64,000 nucleotides of DNA, taken from Callipepla californica brunnescens. Lineage: Eukaryota > Chordata > Aves > Galliformes > Odontophoridae. Below, in pieces: positions 29,031 to 43,000 of this stretch; position 1 is the stretch's first letter; every line of letters starts with the position of its first letter. The position numbers and the translations under genes were made by a program. Below the pieces are notes generated by a model that worked only from the letters and a program-made list of their open reading frames with translations, did not search any database and was not told where the DNA came from. Where the stretch lies: the NCBI GenBank assembly GCA_023055505.1, contig JALIRH010000109.1, positions 960,501 to 1,024,500 of the forward strand. The letters are read 5' to 3'.

Positions 29031-29093
29031 CACAGAATCCGAGAATGGCTTGGGTAGGAAGATACCTTAAAGATCATCTAGTTCCAGCATTAC
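29031..29093 (-). mobile_element. CR1 LINE 3' tail remnant, minus strand
   Basis: The plus strand shows CACAGAATCCGAGAATGGCT and then 'gaagataccttaaagatcatctagttcc', a short decayed match to the reverse complement of the CR1 3' end. It is about 60 bp. Confidence 0.75.
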
Positions 29094-30170
29094 CTTTTCT
29101 TAGCTGAGTATGAGAAACAAAGATCTTTAAAAATGCTTTTCTTAGTTTTAATACACGTGAACATTAGCCTCTCTTTCCATTAAATTAAGGATGTATTATT
29201 CACAGGATGAGCTGAAGCCTGTGCTTACAGCATGGATTTAACCATTTTGCAGTGGCTGCAGTCATAATGCAGTGAGATTTAAAAAATGAAAAAAGAAAGT
29301 AAGCTCCTTTTTTTTTTAACAAATGAATCTAGGACTACAAACATCATTATTCTCTAACTAAATTTGCTTAGCGTTACTACAGGGTGAAGCTAAAGTCATT
29401 TGGCTGCCTTTGTTTTGCTTTTGCATACTTAATACGCTTGCAGGTGTTATAAATTCAACTTGAACTTATTTACTGTGTTTGTAGCTTTGGGGATAATTAC
29501 AGCTTTATTACCATTTATTTTTGAGTAATTGAAACATACTTTCAAGCTTTAGTTTCATTTTAACATCCTTTTTGTCCAGGAGTAAAAGAGCTGTTTATAC
29601 ATGTGGAATATTTACACACACGTTTCCTACCACTGCCAGAAAAGGCAACTACTGAGATCAGCCTGCCTTCGAAAAAGGAACACAGGGAGACACTGGAAAA
29701 ATATTTCTAAGTGATATTTTGAGAGATCCCATTTCTGACACAATATCAAATGCATCATTACATAGCCACGCTGTTTGCTTCATAGTCATCTAGACCTTTT
29801 CATGATAGATAGTGGGGAGGCGTGCGTGGGGACAATTAGAACAAAAAATGCATATATTTGACAACACAAATGTGGTCTGCAGCATTCAGTTGACTACCTG
29901 CACTCTCACACCACACCACCATCGGGACATCTGCATCCCAGTGTAGGGGTTTTAATTTAAGTGGCCTACAAGGCAGGGCTGCTGCTTCTTAGTCAAACAC
30001 GCATTTTCCTAACAAGACTCCAGCTTTGATTAGGGCTTCAAAATTAAAAAATTCAACTCTTTTTTAGCATTCTAAGCAATCCCTGGTAGGGATTCACATA
30101 ATTAGGAGTCCCCTTCCTTCACATCCACAAATAAAGTAGAAGCCACGCAAGAGAGCAAAGCAAAGAATGC

Positions 30171-30262
30171 ATCACAAAGAATTACTGGGGTTGGAAGGGA
30201 CCTCTAGAGATCATCTAGCCTACCCCCCTGCCAAAGCAGCTCCCTAGACCAGGTTGCACAGG
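30171..30262 (-). mobile_element. CR1 LINE 3' tail fragment, minus strand
   Basis: The plus strand shows GGGGTTGGAAGGGACCTCTA followed by a 'gatcatctagcc...cccctgccaaagcag' pattern and 'agaccaggttgcacagg'. This is the reverse complement of a common avian CR1 3' end. It has the same subfamily look as the copy at 19966-20046. Confidence 0.85.
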
Positions 30263-33200
30263 TAAAGCATGGTTATCCTCAGATGGAAAATGACCTTTTC
30301 TTCATTTGCATTTATTTCTTTTGTGACCTCTCTTTCAATTCAAGCGTTTGCACGGTCTTATCCTAAAATCAAACAAGCAGAAAGCCATATTCAAACATGA
30401 TCTCGCACGCAGCTCTAGAAATCTAGCAGGAGTGAATATGCACCAAACCAAACACACCAATTACCCAACACTGTTCAAGGAAACAGCCTTACTTTAACTC
30501 TTCCAGTGACTCCCACCAACACAGTGGACATATAAACAGCCCAGAAGTTCACAAAGGGCCAGGCCTTTTGCCCACCAAGGAGGACAATGGCAGCATAGGT
30601 TGAGTAATATTGCCCTAAAATAAAAAGAGGGTTTCCTCAGCTACCCACACCAGGAAAGCACAAGATTCTTTGCAGATCATGCTGATTCACAGGGGTCAAA
30701 ACAATTTGAAGACCATACTTAGTTTATATCGCTGGGGATTTTTGTCGTACACAAAAACACATGAGACCACTTAGTGTGAGTAAGACAGCTAATACTGAAA
30801 GAGGGAAGAGTTTCAAGAAACAGACGCCTGACTTAACATGAGGGAAGTGCAAAGGACTTCACAGATGGAAGACATAATGAAAAACGTTTATGTTTCCTTA
30901 AAATGATTCAAACTAGTATTTTCCCCCAATAATGACAACATGGTAGTGAGTTCTTTCAAGCCTCAAAGAGATGCCTCTAAGGGTCTACCACTAGCAGGAA
31001 AGACCTGTCTTTCTTTAGAGTGACTACCTGTAGTCTACTCTACTCGGACCAGACTACTGGTCTAAAAGCTCCTAGGTTTTTCTCAGAGTGTTCATGATAG
31101 TGTCTGAGCAAGTTCAGACAGTGCTAATTCTGGAAGAGGCAGGATCAGAGATTCACTTACATTCTGACAAAAAAAACAACAGCGCATCATCTGAGTAATG
31201 CATCTTCTTATGTTTTCAGACAAAGATGGTGTCTGAATTGCATTTCCCACATAACAGGTGTAATTTCCTGCAGTATATGACAAATAAATGGAAGCCCAGG
31301 AGGGGAAGACATGTTAAGGGCTAATAAGGGTATTAAAGAATCCAAGCTCAGCCCTCAACTGTACTAAGAAACTGAGACAGCATCCAACTACAAGCATGTA
31401 GTCCTGTGTTCACAGCAAACTGCAAAACTGGCCCTACAGCCACAACCTTTATGTGCAAAACAAACTTCACCTTTTCCATAATTTGCCCATTTTAACTAAC
31501 TCCAGCACACGCTGACGTGGGCGCAGCTGCTGCTTTGTATGAATTTGCAGAGCAAACACACCGCTAGCACAGGGACAGCCACACAGCGTGCTTTACAAAT
31601 GGACAGCAGCAATGACTGAATTAACCTGCAAGGCCATGCAGAACCGTGCACAAATTTCTCATGCTTTGACTTTGCCTCACCCACCCGAAGCTGGACCGGC
31701 TTCCAGCATACACCAAGGCTCTGAAGAGAACTGCCACTAATGTTTCCTCTTCCACTCCCAGCATTTATAGCTGCCTGGGGCCCAAAGCAGGCAAAACTGC
31801 AGTCCCAAGCCAGCTGTAGCTTCTCAGGAAAAACATACATTAAAGCAGTGAAGTCCACTATTTTATTGCCCTGCAGGACTGAAAATGGGAGATTGTTTCT
31901 GGTAGGAATGTGGACCTCCGGCTCGCCAGCAGTACTCGGCATCCTCCCTTAGCTCAGAAACAAACAAACAGCCACAACCTTATGTCTAAAAATGTTGCTT
32001 TACCCCATTCTGGAGATTATTATTGCTTCTCCTAAAGTCTGCGTAATTGCATTCATGGTTAACAGAGGCACTAAAAACAAGCAGAGAAATACAAAAAGAA
32101 GTCCTTTCTTTGTGGAAGGAGGCAATACACATCAGATGTGATGCTGGGAGAAGGAAGTATTTATCAATGATGGCCATCAGCAATATTTTTTTCCATAACA
32201 TCATCTATCATGACAGATGAATGTGCCAGTCACTACCCTTTCCTGCCTTAAAACTGAAGTCATTGCTTTCTACCCATTCCCCACTGAAAATGAAAATGAA
32301 ATCACTTTAGCTCTTTCGGAAGAGCAAATGCAAATTTCACCAACCAAGGGAACAGAGGTGAAAAAAAGGAACTTATAAAGCACGCTGTTCCTAAGTAAGT
32401 CAGGGCAGGTTATTAGGAGCTCAATATGTAGCAGTACAGTGAAATTCTCCTCAACTCTGAAAAAAATATTATGTTCTATCATATCTCTGAGCACAGATAT
32501 TCTCTCCTATCACACACTGCAAAAGCCTTCAAAGATTAACAATGTTGGTCAATATTTCTACGTATCCACTTCATTAGCATTACAGGAGATACTGGAAAAA
32601 GCGAGAGGGATTTTGTACTCAGCTCTTAGTAGCGATGTGCAGAGGTACAGGGAGACCTCACATTTAGACTAAACAACAACAGCAGCGAAAGATTTTAGGC
32701 TGTATTTGGTACCACTGAACGTCTTTGCCTGGTGCTATCCAGAAGTGAGAGTAAGTGTTTCCCCTTTTCTGCAGTTTCTCATCTTACATGCTTTCTACTT
32801 TTCTACACTGCCACTTGTTACTGCTTCAGAAGAAACAATGTGTACTTTCCATCTCTCTTCATACACATTTTCCATGCTATTAATCATTCTTGTCACATTT
32901 TCCACCCCCCCTCTATTTCTGCAGTGCTCCTTCTGAGATGGAGTGACCAGCATCCGCTCAGGCCTCAATCATTGATTTTTTCTTAATTAACTTCTAAGAT
33001 CCTCAAACAAACAAAATTATTAGTCAACATTGCCCGGAGAGCCACTGAATTGAACCAGACCTTCAAAACCAAGTTCAAATTTGGATCAGATTGGTAGGCA
33101 AGGCTCCTGCTTTAACTTCACACTAACTTCGCCTCATTCCAGTGAGGTCAATTAGGAATTGCAGCTCTTATTTCACTTTGGGGAGTAACACTACAGGGAC

Positions 33201-35994
33201 TTTACTCACTCCCATTCCCATTTTATTGAGTATAGCATTTCCCTAGAGCACAGAAGGGATGCTGTATGACATAATTTCATTACACAGTGTGAATTTACAT
33301 TGCTCCTCCTGCTATGATCCACTGCAGTGAAACCTCTCCCAGTAAACCACCCCAGTTCAACCCATAGGAAGCACTTGTCTTCCACAGATTGAAGTCCAAC
33401 TGAGAAGATGGAAAAAGACAAAATCCAAATTTTGGTTGCTCACACTGTTAGAAGAGCAGCACTGTACTGATTTTTTTCCTTCCCATCTTTCTCTTGCTCT
33501 TTTATCCATAGTTAGTGAGAAAGATCAGTAGTTCTCTGACATCTGCATACATTCTCCCCTTACACATTTTTGAAGATTAGTGGGATGTCCACTCCAGCAG
33601 TACTAGAAAGCAGAAAGGCTTGGTAGTCATGGCCCTACTGCTGCTCTCTTAACACCAAAGGAAAGGTATTACATGAAAAAAATGCTTCTCCAAGTTAGAT
33701 GACATTCAGTGTGGGCAAGGGGAGTGATTCTAACCAGCCATGGTAAGCACAAAAACCCAATCCTGAAGGTGAGTTTTATCAAAGCACTGCTGAGCTATCC
33801 ACTTACTGAAGGACAAAAGCAGCCACTTCCCAACACAGTTCTGCAAAGCAGCAGCAGTCCTGTGTACAAGGAAAAAAGCAGGAATAATCAGGAATCCTGC
33901 AACCACGTTAGCTACAGAGGGCAGACAGAAAAATAAAAACTGCATGGAACATGAATAGCATTTTATCCATCTGGATAAAAAAACACTACAATTTTCCTGA
34001 TCAAAATGTCTGCTTGTGCAAAATGCCAGGGTCCCGAGCAAACATCAATAAAACATCACTGATGTGTCTTTTGCAAAAAGAAATCTAAAAACTGGACAGG
34101 AAAGCTTAGAGAAAACCTAATGCATTTTCTCCTTTGGCCAAGCCACCTACGCTAAATTTGATTTTCTCCAATTCAAGAGCTGTTGTCTCCCATCCCCCCA
34201 GGATTAGTTTTGTTGGGGTTTTTTTGTAAGATTTCAGGAGCGCTGTTTGACAGCCTCTCTCCTTCAGTCTCAGTTTGGTTATTTTATAAGAATGCAAGCG
34301 GTGAAAGCAGACCTACACACTGAAAGAGGGGAATTTAAACTGCAACACGCAGCACTGCAAGAACACCCAATCTGATCCACACTGCAGTGACATCCACTGC
34401 TGCTGTGAGCGTTTAGAAATGGTGATAACAAAAATCACAGCACAAATAAGTCAGATGAGTCATCTCTGTCCCTTAAACTGAGAAGCATATAGGTCTCACA
34501 CCTGGGGCTTTGGGAAGATGGCAGCAGTTGTGTAGTGAGACTCCAGCAAGGCTCTGCTCTGCACAAACTTTTCTCACAGTTTAGATCACAGCAAAGCCAG
34601 CAAAGCCGTCACAGCCCACCCAGAATGGTTGCCCTTGCAACACTCACTTCCCTCCAGGTGCTTCACAACCAGGTGTAGGCAGAGGGGAAGCTGAGGAAGC
34701 AACACCTGCTCTCATTCCTCTGCCCCATGCAACAGCCAAGTCCACACAGATTCATCACAGAAAAACCTTAGGTGGCAATGGCTGGCTTCAAATCCTTTCT
34801 GAAAGCTGAGTACAGGCACACAGCACAGGAAAGACAAAAGATTCCCACTTCCCTGAGTGAGATTGATGTGCATGATGAACACAGGCAGTAGGAAGAATGC
34901 TTGTTTTGCACCTTTCAGACCTGAAACCATACACTGCAACCTGTTTCTGCTCCCAGGCAATGTGTCCTACAAGAACTGACAAAACAACACCTACAGCAAT
35001 CGCTTATGTACACAGAATTAATCTTTACTCTCTTACAGGGAACATGACCCTGATACAAGGTTTATTCTGCAAAATAAAAACCTTCCCAGCTATAAACTTT
35101 CAAAATTACATATATTTTTTCCCCTCTGGCACAGTAGTTGGAGGGAATAATAGGAAAGACTCAGGAAGCCAGATCCTAGTGTTAGCTGAGGAGCGTTCAG
35201 AGAACGTACAATAGAGAAATGTGTCAAATCTGAAACCTGGTAACAGTTACACACGCACCAAAAAAAAAACCAAAAAAACAACAAAATCTGAAAACAGAAA
35301 AAAGGGCAGAAGGATGTAGGAAAGACTGCCTGAATATCCTCTACATTACATCAGAAAAAACACCACTGGAGACACTGTAGTTATTCCAGAAAGAAATCAG
35401 GACACTTGAGATGATGTACGGCTGGGAACTGCAGATTAAATGCTCTCCAGACCATTAGGCAGGGCTGTACTTACTGCCGCCTCCTCTCGTGCCCAGGCAC
35501 AGCACGGAATGGATTTATCAGAGGTGGAAAACCCATTGCACATGAGTCCATCCCCAGCTCCACTGGCACCAGGCTGACCACAAGTGTGGCAGTAACAATG
35601 TCCTCCCTTTGATCAGGTCACCCACAAGTCTCACAAAGGTGCCCAGTGAGAGAACATTTCTTTTCTTTGGCCTTTGCTAACTGTGCACAGAGAATCATTT
35701 GTGAGAAGGCTGGGCAACCTGGTCCCATGTTGTGTCAGGGCCCTGCCAACCATTTTGTTTGCCAGGTGAGACAGGGCCCGTAAGTCCAGGGCTCCTCCAG
35801 GCCTTCTTCTAAGAAAACTCCCTGGAGTGGGGACTCTGGGTTTCCCAGTTATTAAAAAGGTTTCACCAGCTTAATTTCCCTTCTGTTTTTCCTTCTTAGC
35901 ACTTAACATTTTTGCATTCAGCACCTTTTTTGTCCTTGCTCTACAAAACACCAAGCCCATTTTATCCCTTGGATGTGGAAAAAAAAAAAAAAAA

Positions 35995-37224
35995 GGCAAG
36001 GGTGGCAAGGGGAGAGCCCGACGTGGCTTCACCAAGGGAAGGTCACACCTAACCAATCTAGAGGCCTTCTATAATGGGAGTGACAGCATTGGTGGACAAA
36101 GGGAAGGCAATGGATGTCATCTACTCAGACTTTGCAGAGCCTCTGACATACTCCTCCATCACATCCTTATCTCTAAGTTGTAGAGATATGGATTAGAAGG
36201 ATGCACTATTTGGAGGACAAGAAGCTGGCTGCAAAGTCACACGCAGAGGGTTATGGTCTATGGCTCTATGTCCAGGCAGGGGCCGCTGATGAGTGGTGCT
36301 CCCCAAGGGTCTGTCTTGGGTCTGGTACTCTTCAGCATCTTTATCAATGACACAGATGATTGGATTGAGTGCACCATCGGCAAGGTGTGGTTGATACAGC
36401 AGAAGGAAGGGATGCCATCCAGAGGGACACTGATAAACTCTAAAAGTGGGCCATCTAAACCTGATAAGGTTTGACAAAGAAAAGTGCAAGACTTTGTACT
36501 TGGGTCGAGGTAATTCCAGATACGTAAACAAACTGGGAGAACTCCTTGAGAGTAATCCTGCTGAGAAGGACGCAGGGGTCCTGGCTGATGCAAAACCTAA
36601 CACGAATGAGCAGTGTGCATTTGCAGCCTGGATAGCCAATGGTATCCTGGGTTCCACCAGAAGAGAGGTGGCTAGCAGGGTTAGGAAGGGGTCTGTCCCT
36701 CTCTACTGTGCTCCTATGAGGCCCCATCTGCAGTCCAGGTCTGGGGCCCTCAACACAGGAAAGATGTGGAACTTTTACAGTGTCCAGACAAAGGATATGA
36801 TGATCACCAGAGGGAAGAAGCATCACTCCCACGAAGACAGGCTGAAGGAACTGAGCTTGTTCAGCTTGGAAAAGAGAAGACTGTGGGGAGACACTATTGT
36901 GGCCTTCCCATGTTTAAAGGAAGTTTATAAACATGAGGGAAATAAACTTTTCACACAGGTAGACAGCGTCAGGACAAAGAGAAACAGAGAGATGTAGATC
37001 AGATGTCAGGGGGAAGTTCTTTACCAAGCGGTGAGGTGCTGGCACAGGCTGCCCAGCTGCGGATGCTCCATCCCTGGAGGTGTCAAAGGCCAGACTGGAT
37101 GGGGTCCTGAGCAATCTATCTAGTACTTGATCTAGCAGCTGGCAATTCTGCCTGTGGCAGGAGGGCTGGAACTTGATGACCCTTGTGGTCCCTTCCAACT
37201 CAAGCCATTCTATTATTCTGTGAC
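35995..37224 (+). mobile_element. CR1 LINE, 1.2-kb 5'-truncated copy with broken reverse transcriptase
   Basis: The plus strand carries the 3' portion of CR1 ORF2. Recognisable segments in order are TNLEAFYNG (near 36050), SGAPQGSVLG with FSIFIND (36289-36352), YLGRGN and SNPAEKDAGVLAD (36498-36590), RPHLQ (36720s) and RLKELSLFSLEKRRL (36840-36885). The copy ends in the CR1-type terminus TATTATTCTGTGA near 37224. Segments fall in different frames, so the copy is frameshifted. Between GKV and the LIQQKEGM stretch at about 36380-36400 the expected reverse-transcriptase catalytic segment with its paired aspartates is missing, consistent with a small deletion. An A16 tract (35979-35994) lies immediately before the left edge. 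The copy is oriented antisense to PTPRN2. It is an inactive retrotransposon relic, not a host gene. Confidence 0.9.
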
Positions 37225-37597
37225 CTCACCTCCTTTCAGTCCTATCCTGCAGCCTAGTGAAGGGTTACCCCCTTCAAATCTTACTCCACATGGCACCTGT
37301 GTTCCTTTCATGCAGAGGGAGGGTTTCCCTGGAGCTCCTCACTTCCAGGAGCTTGAGATCCACTTCAAAAGTTGTTAGATCCACATCTGCACATCTCGTT
37401 TTGCCTCCTTCTGCTTTGGCCGTCCACTGTCTGACATCAATAAAATATTTAAGTGTAAGGCAAGTTCTCTGCTAGCCACCCTTACACATTCCTCAAATCT
37501 TTCATCCCCATCTTAATTGCTACGCACTTCTGCATGGAGTGAGTGTTTGGAACAGTAAAATAACTGCCTCACCCTTAACTACGGTGCTTTACAGTCT

Positions 37598-37800
37598 TAG
37601 AATAATAGAATGGTTTCCAGTCCCAACCAGCTCAGGCTGCCCAGGGCTCCATCCAACCTGGCCTTGAACACCTCCAGGGATGGGGTATCCACAGCTCTCC
37701 GGGCAGCTGCGCCAGGGCCTCAACACACCCTGAGCAAAACATTTCTTCCAAACACCTAACCTAGATCTCCCCTCTTTTAGTTTACGTAACGTTACATACA
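37598..37800 (-). mobile_element. CR1 LINE 3' fragment, minus strand
   Basis: The plus strand runs from AATAATAGAATGGTTTCCAG through 'caggctgcccagggctccatccaacctggccttgaac' (read as CR1 pattern) to about 37800. This is the reverse complement of the last 200 bp of a CR1 element. It lies 370 bp beyond the antisense CR1 copy. Confidence 0.85.
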
Positions 37801-39224
37801 AACTATTTGCAGGTTCTTGCGGGTCTATTTTCAGACAAAATTCTAATTAAAGAGAACTGCTCACATAACACAGCAAAGAGGCCTGAAAGGGCACAGACAG
37901 CTCTTTTAATACGTACACCTCCCAGTGTACGTTTTATTGCAAACAATTAGTCCTGTTGCTTTGCAGTCACGAGACAACTTTTTTTTCTCTTTTAATATGG
38001 ACACCGGAAAGGAAAAGATTAGAAATGCGATCTGTCCTTTGCTTTCCCAAAAGAAAACACATTGAGCCTTGAGGCAAAATTTGCATCTATCCCAAATCCT
38101 TACTAAATGTATTCCTCACTGACAAGTTTACTAAATACTCATGTATTGAATACTTGCCACCCTCAGTGACAGCTGAGGTTTGGTGAGAGTCCTCAGAGGC
38201 AATTTTACACAGATGTCAGTACTACTGCAGGGCACTGACCGTCCCCAATTTCCCACCTTACTTTGCTCCTGGACCTGACTTTAATTTCAATATTTCCGAG
38301 AATCTGACAAATAGGAACAGCAAACTTGGCTTTTTTATTTCACTTAATCCACAAAACTCCATTTTCTAAGGAGCTAGAATATATAATTACTATTGTGTTA
38401 ACATCTAATACTACAATAAGCATGTTTACTTATCACTCCAGAGTCTAGAAGACAAAACCATACTACATGCAATGAGTTATCTTGTATTTGAATACACAAA
38501 GCAGGCATGATGGCTAAGCAGAGAGTGTTTCCAGCAGGTTCCTTCAGTGGGAGCCTTTAGAAATATTTGCAGCAAAATCCCTGTTGTAAATGCTGTTCTT
38601 TTAAAATCTCCCTCCAGAACTACCAGCAGGACCAAATCTTTCAAAGCACTGAGAAGTTTTTAGTGGCTTTGAATCCAGAAGGATCGTGTCATTAGTAAGA
38701 CTGAAATTGACAAAGGAGTATATAATTTATATATAATGTAATACAAGTAACAATACGGAATTTAAGATATAATTCACAATTATAAGCCTGCCAAGTCACG
38801 TTACTGGAACAAGCTTTAAACCAGTGGATGATGTAACCCAGCTGCACTGACGGTGCACAGCTTGCATAACCTTGAATATCTCAGGCAGCTGCAGAAGGAC
38901 CTCATTGTAAACTGCTTGGTCTTTGCCCCCATGCTTTCTGAAGGAAGTTCTTCTAACTGAGGCCGAGGAAAATTAAAAAGCGCATTATTGACATAAAATA
39001 TTAAAAGACAGCTCTCCGAAGCCAGCATCAGAGCATTTTAACTTTTGCTTTTAAATTCCATTATGGCCAACGTTTTACCAGCGATGCAGAAGGGGATGCT
39101 CACAGTAAAGTCCTGCAACTGGAAGTAGAAAATACGCTGCTGATTTACCATCTTGCCCAACCCAACGTTCTGCACGCTGAGGTCAGAAGCCAGGGTTCAG
39201 TCAGACTCACCAATACATCACCCT

Positions 39225-39330
39225 GAACCCAGCAGAGCGTTCCTAAATAGCGGCAGTCGCTAATAGGCCCTCATTACATTAATAGATTGCTCACTAATGG
39301 GCGCGGTGGTGAGGGAGCTGTGCCCTTGGC
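39225..39330. other. Short block resembling a conserved non-coding element
   Basis: The sequence around TACATTAATAGATTGCTCAC is non-repetitive and sits at the start of the GC-rising flank of the CpG-rich zone. It has an enhancer-like mix of homeodomain cores and GC-rich bases. Composition is the only basis for this call. Confidence 0.2.
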
Positions 39331-40789
39331 GGCCCCACTCGCAGCCCGTCCCGTGTCCCAGTGCCCGATTCTCTCCGGGTGATGCTCCAAAGCCTTCAAA
39401 GGGCACGAGGAAAATCTGCTCGGTGTGGTGAAAGAAATCAAAGAGGCTCTGCTGAAAATTCCTACAACGCTTCTGCCCTAATCTTCTGGAGCAGAGAGGG
39501 GGCTCGCAGAATACTAAACTTGCTTTTCAAAGGAGATCAAAGCAACGCGAGCAACAACTGCAAACATGAACGGAGGTGTGCGCATGGGCACGGGGAAGGC
39601 AGAGAGCCTCTCTTCAGCCGCCCACGAAGGCTCCCGCTGACTTATCTACCCGTTACACATGTGGTTTGAAAGGACAGGAGACGTGTTTAAAAGGTACACA
39701 CAAACGCTCCGCCTTTGTACGGGCTGCGTTTCATGCACACGCAGCGTTTTATGAGATACACTGCTGCCATTAATTCTGAAAAGCTCCTTAGCCACAGTCT
39801 AATTAAACCAGCCTATAATTTTGTGTTTGTTTAGCGATCCAAAGATAAATGAAGTTGCGGCGGTGCATCTACCCTTCCCGGTGTTATTCTGCAATCGGGG
39901 TCAGTCTCACAGACCGTATTTAACACTTTGGAGGCCAGAAGCTTGCTTAGGAAATCCCCCCTAAGAAACTGATTCACTCAGTCACTTCCAGTGGGTATTT
40001 TATTTGCCTGCTTCAGCTTGCCTGTGCCCCCTCGGCTCGCTTCTCCACCACAGCCCCCCCATGCGAAGTGCACTTGCACAGAAATGCTGATGTGTGGTGT
40101 CCCAGCAGCACTGGGGTTGGCTCCCGGCTCTGGCACGCAGCACTGAGGAGCCCCAGCAGCCAACCTGCTGTTTCCCTGACAATACAATTTTGTGTTTTCT
40201 CCCTCCCAATCTGTTATTCCGCTGCGTAAACTAGAACCAAAAAAAAAAAAAAAATTGAAAAGAAAACAGCTGTGGGAAAAAACTCCTCTAAGTTCACAGG
40301 GTGAGGGAGGAATGAGTAAAACCCCAAGTGAACTCTCCTGGCTGAACTGGGTTAGGATGAAAAATGCTGCTGCTAAATCTTGAAAATTTAGGTCAGTCTT
40401 GTTTATGTGAAGATATAAAGCACTGACATTTGGAGAAGCATGTGAACTAAAGCAGTATTTCAGCATTCCCTCTGAACCACAGTGGGCCACGAGGCCCTTT
40501 CGTACCAACCAATTTCCCCTCCTTCAAATTAAAAAAAATAAATCTGAATTGTCACTTAAGCTGTAACCAGCAACACAATGGAGGATCATGTTTTAAAGTC
40601 TAGTGGCAGCAGCTGCTGAAATATTTCATATTTTTAAATCAGACTGAGTTAACCAAGTAGATACTTGGGAAGCATTTAACTGATGCAGAAGAGAACAAAG
40701 TAGGTACAGTTTCCAAAGCTATCTGCTTTTTTCTTCCCTGTGCGAATACGGGTCGCATTATAGCTCTATGAATGCCAGAGAAGATGAGG

Positions 40790-40990
40790 AAAGGGATAAT
40801 TGATGCTTTTCTAAGACCTAATTGATGTTATCCGAAACACGCATCACACCAGATACCCGTTCCCTTTAACACAGCCCAACATATGGCAATTCTGACTATG
40901 CAAACAGGACTCGGTCCTATTTCTCTTCAAATCCACGTGAATATTTTATCATACACAAAAATGAGGCCCAGTGATTCATTTTGCTAAAAC
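40790..40990. other. Block resembling a conserved non-coding element
   Basis: This non-repetitive intron segment contains TAATTGATG twice (40798-40806, 40821-40829) and an octamer-like TATGCAAA near 40896-40903. It could be an enhancer. No alignment was available to test this. Confidence 0.25.
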
Positions 40991-42972
40991 TCCACTTAGC
41001 AGCAGTAAAACTGCTCAAGTATTTTGCCTGCCTATGCTTGGGCCTCCTACGGCTGCCACTGAATCCCATGGCAAAACTCCCATCTCCCTCCATGGGAGGG
41101 GAGCCAAGCCCTTAGAAACCTTTGTATTTAAGGAAAAACAAGTTTTCCTCCCACTCATGACTACAGTTCTCCTGAAAAACCAATGGAAATGCCTAAGAAG
41201 TCAGGTGGTTCGGATTGGGCCCAAAGGTCAAGAACAAAGACTATGAATGCAGCTCTGCTATTGTAAAACTGAGCAGCATCCTCAAAGCGTTGCCTGGCTC
41301 CTCCGCCTGCTCGGATGTTTGTTTACTGTTATTATTTTTAACAGAAAACGACACTTCCAGATCTGACTAGGGAGATTTTAAAATACATATAAATCCTGGA
41401 AGAAGAAATGAAGCGCACATTTCATTTAGTGTCTGGATTACAGCTCCTTATTAAACAAACCAGAGCTCATTATAAAATCAATATCAACTTAACCACTCTG
41501 CTCCCAAGAGAAACAGCAAAAAAGGTCACTCCAAGAAATTCAAACAATTTTCCTGCTGGAAGGGCACGATTTTAATTACAGATACTATTAATTAGAGCTG
41601 TCACTAAGAAGATTGTCCCGTTAATTATCACAAATTCAGTTTCAAGTGTGATTTTGGAACCTGGAGGGCTTTCTTTAAAAAAAAAAAAAAAAGAAAATAA
41701 AAATAGAATAAAATAATTTGTGTATTCATGTTTAATGAAAAAAAAAAAAAAAAAGGAAAAAAAGAGAGAGACTACCTATCCCTTCTGTGGTTGTGGTTTG
41801 AATACACCAACAGCACATTCCCTACTGAAAACAAACAAAAATGTTTACAGCCAGGATCTCTTTGGCCAACCAAACTAAGAGGACAAGTCGCTGGTTGGTC
41901 CACACGATGTCCTGGAGGACACTCCATTTTTCCACTGGCAAAATAAAAGAAGCACTGGAAATGCTTTCGCCCTCATTAAATTTAAAGACCTCGAGGAGAT
42001 TTGAAGAATCTCTTTACAGAAAGCGTCCTGTTTAAACTGAAAACCTTCCTGAAGGTACCAATGGTTACAGACACATCTGCACTTATCACTCATCACTGTC
42101 TCCCTGAGCCCAGCCTGGGGAGAGGCACTGCACATTCTCTGTTCCAACACAAAGCGGGACAGACAGACCCAAACTTCCCGACTTCATTCCTGCCCGACAC
42201 GCAGAGCACAAAGGTAAAGCAGAACTTGGCAGAGAAGTGCCACGAGGAGGATGGCACCGGTGCGGAGCACGCAGGGATGCTACAGCAACAATATTTACAC
42301 GTTCTTCAATTCTTTCTCCCAGTCACACACCAAACGTTTTGGGTTAGAAAACAAGAGCTGCGAGACCGAAACGCACGCATTGCCATCACCAAGAGCACCC
42401 CAAGAAATCGGCCCCACCGGCTAACACAAACTCCAGCAAGACGCAGCCTCTCTCCAGCCGACACTTGAAACTGAAAGAGAAACCCCTCTGGTTCGTGATG
42501 CGTCTCAGCAAATCTGAGCGCTGCACTGCCGCCTTCCTGGGCACACATCTGCCACCATTGTTCTCCGCCGAGCAGCCCCCGCTCACCTCCCCATCCATCA
42601 GCATTACGTTTCATTTTATCTGAATAACGGCAGAAGGTGGCAACAGATCGGGTCAAAGGCTCTTTTCATATCAGACCCCGAAGAAGTCGATGACTCAAAG
42701 AGAGAGACATCTTCAGATAACCGTGCAAAGCCATTCCTCATAAACGCTAAAGATTTTTCGTTATTAACAGCGGCAGGGGTGACAGATGACGGATACTAAT
42801 GTCATCTACCGGAGAATTTCAACAGCGCGGGGCTTTCTTTTCCTTATTTTCACGTTTCTAATTAGACACAAATTTACAGCACGAGCCACGACGACTGCCC
42901 GGCAGTTCCCGGGAACGTCAACGGGAGAAGGGGAGCGCCGAAAACAAACGGAGACAAACGAGGAGCTGGGGA

Positions 42973-43000
42973 GAGGGAGGAGGAGGAGGAGGAGGAGGAA
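42973..43000. repeat. (GGA)n repeat just downstream of a splice donor
   Basis: About eight GGA units lie on the plus strand, with their edge about 13 nt inside the intron from the donor of the transmembrane exon. In the PTPRN2 transcript this reads as UCC repeats. Its length may vary between individuals. Confidence 0.9.

Noticed and set aside
31496..31942. 148-codon minus-strand open frame
   Set aside because: No domain, signal or splice context that fits PTPRN2 or another gene I recognise.
35900..35945. REST-type half site near ATTCAGCACC
   Set aside because: The second half site does not match in sequence or spacing.
42001..42468. 155-codon plus-strand open frame
   Set aside because: It has ordinary intron composition, no family similarity recognised, and is antisense to PTPRN2.
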